Source of the DNA: Blastobasis lacticolella | Lineage: Eukaryota > Arthropoda > Insecta > Lepidoptera > Blastobasidae | Assembly (NCBI GenBank): GCA_905147135.1 | Contig: LR990042.1 | Span: 12,391,545 to 12,455,544 of the forward strand | DNA length: 64,000 nucleotides | Direction: 5' to 3' | Shown here: positions 46,601 through 55,600 of the stretch, piece after piece | Layout: every line of letters starts with the position of its first letter | Position numbering within the stretch: the first letter of the stretch is position 1 | Program-made: the position numbers and the translations under genes | The notes under the pieces: generated by a model | The model's database searches: none | Seen by the model: the letters and a program-made list of their open reading frames with translations, nothing else | Told to the model about the DNA's origin: nothing

Positions 46601-49600
46601 TGCCAGTTATTAAAATTCTATTTAGAAAAGTTTTAGATTTGAATATCCATAAAAACTAACACACTCGTCGCTTCGCTCCTCGTAAACTAACCCTCTATGG
46701 TAAAATGTCATTTTTGATAAATTCGGTTTTTATTTTCATTTCATTAAGTCTCTGCCCAATAAGTGACAAGTCCATTATTAATAATGCCCGGTCGATTTAA
46801 TTATTTCAATAGTTTTTACGTTGTCTACTCGAGAGTGTGTCGTCTAGGGTAGCGTACCTTATACTCAGAATTACCAAGCGGTATTTGTTGAAGGTCATAC
46901 AGGTCTACGCACTGACTTCGACTCACTCCGACGATTAAGTGGAGGCTATGTATGAGGATATTACTACAGCCATACGTACCTCCAAGACACATTACACCGT
47001 TGTCATGGGGGATTTCAACGCGAAACTGGGCAAACGAAGTGGAGACGAGTTGAGAGTGGGGCATTTTGGAGTTGGAAGTCAGAACGCCTCTGGCCAGATG
47101 CTGGCCGGCTTTATGGAGAAGGAGGGACTTTTTATGATGAACTCATTTTTCAGGAAGCCGGATAATCGCAGATGGACGTGGGTTAGTCCCGATGGTGTCA
47201 CCAAAAATAAGATTGACTTTATCCTATCTACGAAACGGCATATATTCAATGAAGTCTCGGTGATCACAGCGTTAAAATTGGCAGTGATCACCGTTTGGTA
47301 AGAGGCACATTGAATATCAATCTAGAAAGCAGCACAGCTAGAAAGATCAAGATTAATGAAGTCCACGCTCCGGCCTATACCCATCCAAATCTAAATCCCC
47401 GAGAGCTTACAACTCGAATTGCAAAATCGCTTCGAGTGCCTAGGAGAGTGCGTCGACGTGAACGACTACAATTACAGGTTCGTGGAAACTGGTTGGGTCA
47501 ACATTTGATAAACCCTGCCGTACAAATAGGACTAACAACATCTCTGACGATACTCTCAAACTCATCAAAGAAAGACGCGGAATGACTCTGCAATCCCCTG
47601 ATGATGTCTCTCAATTTAGGCGACTTAATCGACAGATCTCCAAGTCTCGCGACATACGCCGTTTCAATACTACCAATATTGAGGCGGCGATCGAGCGGAA
47701 AAATGGCTTTAAAGTCTTTGCGAGAGAACTGTCGATTGAACAGAGCCAGTTGACGAGACTAAAAACGGATGACGGCAGAGTTGTTTCGACCAAGTCCGAG
47801 GTATTGAGGGAAGTCGAGAGGTTCTATGGAGAGTTGTACACGACAACACGGGCACCTGTTAGCAGTATGGCAAAAGACCCCAGAGCCAAGTTAACCATGT
47901 AGATATCCCGGACATCAGCCTGTTCGAGATCAGTATGGCTCTTAAACAGCTTAAGGACAACAAGGCGCCGGGTGATGATGGAGTTACGGCTGAGCTTCTG
48001 AAAGCTGGTGGCAAACCTGTGCTTAAGACCCTTTAGATTCTGTTCAATTCCGTCATCCTCGAGGAGTAAACGCCAGAAGCATGACACAGAAGCATAGTGA
48101 TAATGTTCTTCAAGAAAGGTGATAATTCTTTCATTTAATTTTTATAAATTATAAATAAAAATAAAATAAAAATTAATATCACGAAAATAGGAAAACAGAA
48201 TTTTATTTTTATTGGGAGTAGTAATAGCAGTTGAATACGTTCCGCTGGTTACATCAGCAGTTGTTGTGATTTCACAATGTTTTGTTCGGAGTTAACGAAT
48301 ACTGGAAAGTAAGGAAAGAATGTATGCGCAATTCGAAAAGGAAATGTGCATAGGTGGTTTTGTGGTCTTACTCATGCAAAGGCTGGAGCCGATTGGCACC
48401 TAGTGATTGGCATATTTCGTTGTCGTTACGGTATTGGTAAGCTTAAAGCTTCATGGTCAAGGCGGACCCCGGGCCCTCATACGCGAGAGCTTAACCGGGA
48501 CATTAACGCTAAAATAAATAATCATTTTTCTTTTAGTTAATTTCATCTATTATTAAACTATTTACAAATTTTTCATTTTACTTTAAGTACTTACTGTCAC
48601 ATTCTAGCACGGAGTTGCGTTTGCTATCCCTTACATAGCCGTTTTTACAATAGCACTATCACAAAAACACAACAGGTAAATATGTTTAGATTTTTCAAAA
48701 TACTACGTACCTATAGAAAAAAACTACGTACGAGATTTTTAAGGAAAGTTGTTGAAAGTTGGTCGTTGAATATTTTTTAGACTAAAAACTTCAAGCTGAT
48801 ATAATATAAGCATATACTTACAATCACATTCCAGTACGCAGTTGCCATTTTTGTCTCTTATGTAACCATTTTTACAGAAACATAATTTTGTTTTAGTATC
48901 ATATACTTTGTTATCTTTACATACTGCAGAAAAAAAAACAATTACATACAATTGCATCATTAAAAAAATAGTAAAAAACTGTATCAAGTATCAAGCTGAG
49001 GACGACATTACGCGTTACCATGATTATGGGTACCTAATCAATGATTAATATGCATTTAGCATTGTTTATTTAGGTCAGGAAATTATTACTTTTACACTTA
49101 CTATCACATTCTAGTACACAATTTAATTTACTGTCCCTTACATAGCCCTTTTTGCAAAAGCATAATTTTGATCGGATACACTTCATGCGGTCCACAAACT
49201 GTAAAAAAGAACAACTGAATTGATAGTTTGATTTGTTCTCAACATTTTGAAGTTTTCTTTTTACACTGCAGTTAAGCAATAAAAATAGGTCTAGCATATT
49301 TAACAGCTTAGCTTTTCTAAACAGTAGGTATAACAGTAGCTATTATTTTCGTTTATTTTCACTTAGACCCATTAACAAGATGTTTCTACTAGTGTCTTTC
49401 CACAATTAGGTTAACATTATAATTATTTAATGACATAGATATTAGTTTCACTAGGCAGTGGCAATCCTCAGCTTTACTTGTGAATTTATAATAAATGTAT
49501 TATTGTTAGACTTGGTTTACTTACTGTTACAATTTATATTCTGAATCACGTACAGGCTTTTCAATGAACTTACGTATATCTCGAATCTTTTAGTTCTCCA

Positions 49601-52600
49601 GATAAGGAAACATAGCCAGATTTACTTATAGTCTAAGAGCCCATGAGGGCCAGACCTTCCTATTGTCCGTAAGTATGAAAGTTTTTCCATGTGTGTCCCC
49701 AACACAGGTAAGAATGATCCCCACCCATGAAACCTGGATCGTGGTTCCTTTGGCAGGTAACAGGTAACAAAGGTGTATAAAATCTTATCTCCAATTTATT
49801 AAGTTAGCAAGCTCAATTTTTTTGTATTTTATTCGTAACAGCATTAATACTCACGATGCTCATTGCCAGACACATAGTATGGTTACAACCCTCCGCCGGA
49901 CACCCCTAAACTATAATTCTCTGTAATTATACTTACCTTATATTAGGAAAGCTGAATTTTATAAATGTTATTCAGAGAATTATTAAACTGAGTTTTCTCA
50001 GTAGCCAGACAGTTTTTTGGGTTCTATAATCCTGCCAGACGCATAAAAAGTGTCTCATATGCAACAACTGGTGCGAGTGAGACAGAGCGCTCAGTTCATT
50101 GCAATGTTATGCTAAACATATACAATCGTTTATTCCAAATTGTTTAGTGATTTTTTTTTATAATTCATCAAGAAATTTAATAAAATAAAATTATTACAGT
50201 CAGAATAATAAATTTTTTAATCTATAATCAGTAAAAATTTTCTAATATTCACATTTAATCAGTAAATTTTTTCTAATATTCACATTTTTAAACTCGTGAT
50301 ATCTCTCGAATGGAATGTCTGAATTGCATAATTCAAAAAGTTATATAAAGGTATTGAAGCAGTCGTGAATATGAAGTAATTTATTTTGATAAGGATTAAT
50401 AGCAAAGTACCAATAAATAGCGTTTTTTAGCGGCGGCATTTCAATTAAATTTTGAAAATAAAAGAACACATGCATACATGTGACATAACTATAATAGTTA
50501 GACATATACTGTCGTGACACTTTTTATAGATAATGATGTGTTCTGCAAAGTCGTAGTACATTATTTTGTTCTATCATCAATAGTTTTCGCAGCACACGCG
50601 ATGTAAGGAATTTTTTGAGTATTTTTTTACACATTGGGTTACATTATTGGAGTTTTATTAATGAACCGTAATTCTTTAGAAAATTACGCTCCCGCTCCGG
50701 CCATGTACCAGTGACTGTTTTTTGAGTTATGTACATTAGTTGAATACTAACCGATGCTCTTACGGTGAGGGAAAACATCGTGATGAAACCTGCACATTCA
50801 GGCGACTGGATGTGTAACCATGATCCAATCTGGTCAGTTTCCCTTGTTAGCAGGGTCATGGAGGTCAGACGGCAGTCGCTCCACTGTAATTACCTGACCT
50901 GCCAAATCCTGGATCATGGTCAAGGCGGACCCCGGGCCCTCGTGCGCGAGAGCACAACCGGGACATTAACGCCAAGATGGTCACCCGGGGATAGTGTAGC
51001 TTCCCAACGGTGAAAGAATTTTTGAAATAGGACCAGTAGTTTCGAAGCCTATTCAATAAAAACAAACAAACAAACAAACAAAAAATCAAACATTTCCTTT
51101 TTATAATATTAGTATAGACGACAGCTGATGCGCAGTAAAAGATCGCACCGAACCGAGCGCTCTGTCTCACTCGCACCAGTTGTTGTATATGAGCCCCACT
51201 CTCGCAACTACCTATTACACTTTTAATGCGTCTGGCAGGATTATAGAACCCAAAAAACTGTCTGGCTACTGAGAAAACTCAGTTTAATAATTCTCTGAAT
51301 AACATTTATAAAATTCAGCTTTCCTAATATAAGGTAAGTATAATTACAGAGAATTATAGTTTAGGGGTGTCCGGCGGAGGGTTGTAACCATACTATGTGT
51401 CTGGCAATGAGCATCGTGAGTATTAATGCTGTTACGAATAAAATACAAAAAAATTGAGCTTGCTAACTTAATAAATTGGAGATAAGATTTTATACACCTT
51501 TGTTACCTGTTACCTGCCAAAGGAACCACGATCCAGGTTTCATGGGTGGGGATCATTCTTACCTGTGTTGGGGACACACATGGAAAAACTTTCATACTTA
51601 CGGACAATAGGAAGGTCTGGCCCTCATGGGCTCTTGCTCTATTAGTACAGTAAATGTTTTTTACTTATTATATTGTATTAAAACTTACATTGGTACTTAC
51701 TAGTAGTAGATAGATTGTGGCTTATACTAACACTCAGCATTGTTTTCAACATTATTACCTAGTTGATAATACCAGGCCTATGTCCTGGCTAAACCCATTC
51801 TGAAATTGTACGTTCCCAAGGTTTCGAAATCATGGTACTCTAGAAGAGTAAAACTACAACCTTTGAACGAATAGATCGATGAAAATCAACAACGATAACA
51901 TGAGCGACTTTGAAAAGTGTAAATGATCGTGTAAGTAAGTAAAAACTCTTTGTTGCATATATATTGCAAGACAGTATACAAGAATCAGCATAATATGCAT
52001 GTGGTTTATGCGATTTTGATGCGATACTTTAAGCGGTCTCTTCCAGATAACCTTTGGGAAGAGATAATCATATAAAAAAGCTAGTAGGTAGTGCAAGAGT
52101 AAATGTAGCGAAAAATAACAATTAACAAATAAGCTTTAATGCTTCTAAATAAATGTATAATACTATACATAAATACGATACATTACACATAATTCTACAA
52201 TACTATACTATCAAAATTACATTACAGTGTTGTGTGTATGTAACTTATTTTACTGGACATGAATTCCCAAATTTAGGTAGGTATCTACTGGGGTAAGTCA
52301 TTACATACAGGTACATTCCCCAAACTAAGAAATCACCAAGATGTTAAGTTTCCACTAATCGCACTAAAAGTACATAAGTATTCGTTATAGGCAAAATCCG
52401 TAATAGACGAAAATAACGTAAACACGGTAAGTAACATTCAAAACCAAACTCGGTGATACTTATTGTCGTGTCCTGTGTAAGAAGCATTATCATTCCTTTT
52501 AACTCATTAACTTACTATTGCAGTCCTGTTCGGGCACGCAGTTGCCCTTCTTGTCCTTTACGTAACCCTTCTTGCAGACGCAGCATTTCTTTGTCTTGTC

Positions 52601-55600
52601 ATACTCTTCGTTTGATTTACATCTTGGGGCTGTATAGAGAAATTGTAAATAAAAGTAAAAAGGTGTTAACTAATCGTTTAATTAAGTACAGAACCCCTAT
52701 ACTCGTGGAACGAGGAAAAAAAGTCTTCCATAGAAGCGTCCAAGTGATGCTTTGTAAACTGAAAGATTCTAGCGAGTCCAAAAGTCTTTACTCTTTCAAT
52801 AAACCTACAGTTCCCCACTGTTTTGGTATCCAACGTGAATCAATACAACTTACGTATCCAAGTGCCATTATACCTTTTGTTAACTAAATCATAAAGTTCA
52901 ATCCTTACGGCCTACGACCTCGGCAAAGGATTGTCACAGATATAGATGAATCAAATCTCAGCTCAGTTTACGAGAATTATCTCATAAATTTACATACGGA
53001 TACACGTCTACTTTTACCGAAAAAATATGTTTGTATAATTTGCATTTGATGGAAAAACTGTAGCGCCTCGAGCATCGGCGTAGTGTTGCGCGTCTGTCGG
53101 CCTTCTACAGTTTGCATTTCGAATAGTGTGCGAAGCAGTTGCACGACCATATTCCGCCGTCTCCTCTCCGCCATTGGGAAATGTGATCCTGGCGAGCGCG
53201 TCATCCTAATATTGTGGATCTTTCACCTATCCGCACGAGCCGCTTTAGTTCAACCTTTATAATGTGTACGGATGAGGAATGGAACGCGTTGCCTGCGAGT
53301 GTCTTCCCATAATAAACTAGACGCCTTTAAAGCTAGAGTGATTAGGCCGCACTTACCACCAGGTAAGACGGCGATCAAATGCCTGGCTAGTCTAATTTTT
53401 ATTAATAATTAAAAAATACGAGTACTACTTACGGCAATTCTTTATAGGTACACATTTATTCGTGATGATGTCATCCAAAATGTAACCTTTTTTGCAGTTG
53501 CACGCGTTATCGTAACAAATAGCGGCGCATGATTTGGGCGGGTCACCGATCTCGGAGCATGTTGGCCTGCAGCTGCCGCAGCCAGATATTGCGTTGTCGT
53601 CGCCCCCGCATGACGCTTAATCGAAAATGTGTAAGGTTATTAATTAATGTTATTAGAAACAAAAATATAGGGCACAAATGATACACACGACAGTTAATAT
53701 AAATTAATGTATATGCAGCAGAAACCGATTCAAATTTAAAACAAGAAGTTAATAATCTGTCTTGAATTTCCGTTTATTCTGAAGCAAGTAAACAAGACGT
53801 TGATTGGATTGTATAGCACAAAATAACTTATTTTACGTTTTATGTGATTCATCATTGTCTAACTAATGAAAATTTATCAAAAGTGCATCTAAATTTTTGA
53901 ATACTTACGACAATTCTCTTTGCATATGCAGATGTTCCTGCTGTCCCTCACGTACCCGTCCTCGCAAATGCACGCAGGTTTAGATGGGCACTTCTCACTG
54001 GTACAGACTGGTGGTAACGGGAAACCTAAATCGCAGCATTTCTTTGGCCCTGGTACCTTTTCTGGGCACTCAGCGTATACTTCGTGAGTCTTGCATCTCG
54101 GTGGCAATACTGAAAGAAAATCACGTTAACGTTGACAAGTATTTCTAAACAATATACCTAACTTATTTATTCATATTAGTTCTTTATGGTCATAATTCGA
54201 AGAGAAATAATCTAGGAGATGCGTCAGGATCGTATCTATAATAAGACTAAGTTAAGTCCGAATCGTTTATTAAAAAATATAAAATAAAAATCTATGTAGG
54301 TATGGCAAATTTTAGAACGTCATTCATAAAAGTCATAACAAACAATTTTATTTCTGTAATCTGGTTTATTTTCGTGAGTTATGAAGAATATTATTAAATA
54401 ATTGGCAAAACAATTAAAAAGGAATTGCGGGAGATAATTTTCAGCGTGATTAATAATTTAGACAAACTTAAAGCGACGACCTGAGCGGTTTAGTGGTCAA
54501 CATGCCACTCAGCCACGCAAGAGGTCCCGGGTTCGATTCCCGGCCGGGCAGAAATTTAAAATGATAATTTTTTATTTCTGTAACGGGCCTGGGTGTTCTA
54601 TGTATAATACATATGTATTTAAAAAAGAACATAAGTAGTATACCAGTTAGCTAGCACGCATAGCACAAGCTTTGCTTAGATTGGGGCTAGATGGCGCTGT
54701 GTGAATTTGTCCACGATTATTTATTTATAAAGTACATGTTCAAGCTAATAGCGACCAAATAACTGAATGTTTACAAGAAGGACTGACAAGGACAGATTAT
54801 CCCAAGATTATAGCCATATCCCCACTTTATAATTTGTACTACTGTCAATCAATACGGACTTATCGTGGTCCTATTATAGTAATTGGCAAACAATATTTCA
54901 CCTGAGGTGTAGGTGTGTTTCTGGTGAATTAAATTATAGAAACATTTTTTACATTGATTGTTGTAACAGTTGCCATAAGAGAATTAATTAATTGGGGGTC
55001 GACACAACTCGCTTTCGTTTGTTTAACACTCGTTACCCCACAAGTGACCTCTGAGTAATGCCAAACGAATAATTCTCTCCCGGTGAATCTTCTTTTTGCC
55101 ATAAATAAATAAATAATCGTGGACAAATTCACACAGCGCCATCTAGCCCCAAAGTAAGCAAAGCTTGTGTTATGAGTGCTAGATAACTGATAAACTACTT
55201 ATATACTTTTGAAACATAGAACACCCAGACTCGTAACAGAATTAAAATTCATCATTTCAATTTCTGCCCGGCCGGGAATCGAACCCGGGACCTCTTGGGT
55301 GGCAGACCGGCTGACAGATGTTGACCACTGAACCACTCAGGTCGTCAACCATAGATGGTTACCAGCTGTGACTGCCTGTTAAAGTCGTACTAGTGTATGC
55401 GTCTGAGTACGTCAATCAGGCGAATCTTTACGTCCTTCCTTCAATTGCCATCAGATCAAAGACTCCATACGCTCACATCAGTAATGATGGCAGTGATATG
55501 TCTGGCAGTGGCAGATAATCAAATTATTTATATAAAAAAAAATTAAATCAACCAACATAAAAACTAAATATGTACAATAAAAAGAAAAGAAAAAGAAAAA

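Noticed and set aside
49522..49553. Further mini-TIL exon remnant
   Set aside because: A donor-like gtaagt and a few matching codons are present, but too little similarity remains to call it.
54474..54550. Possible functional tRNA gene
   Set aside because: A and B boxes are present, but the sequence continues into a SINE body, recurs at 55101 and 45835, and does not close a proper acceptor stem.
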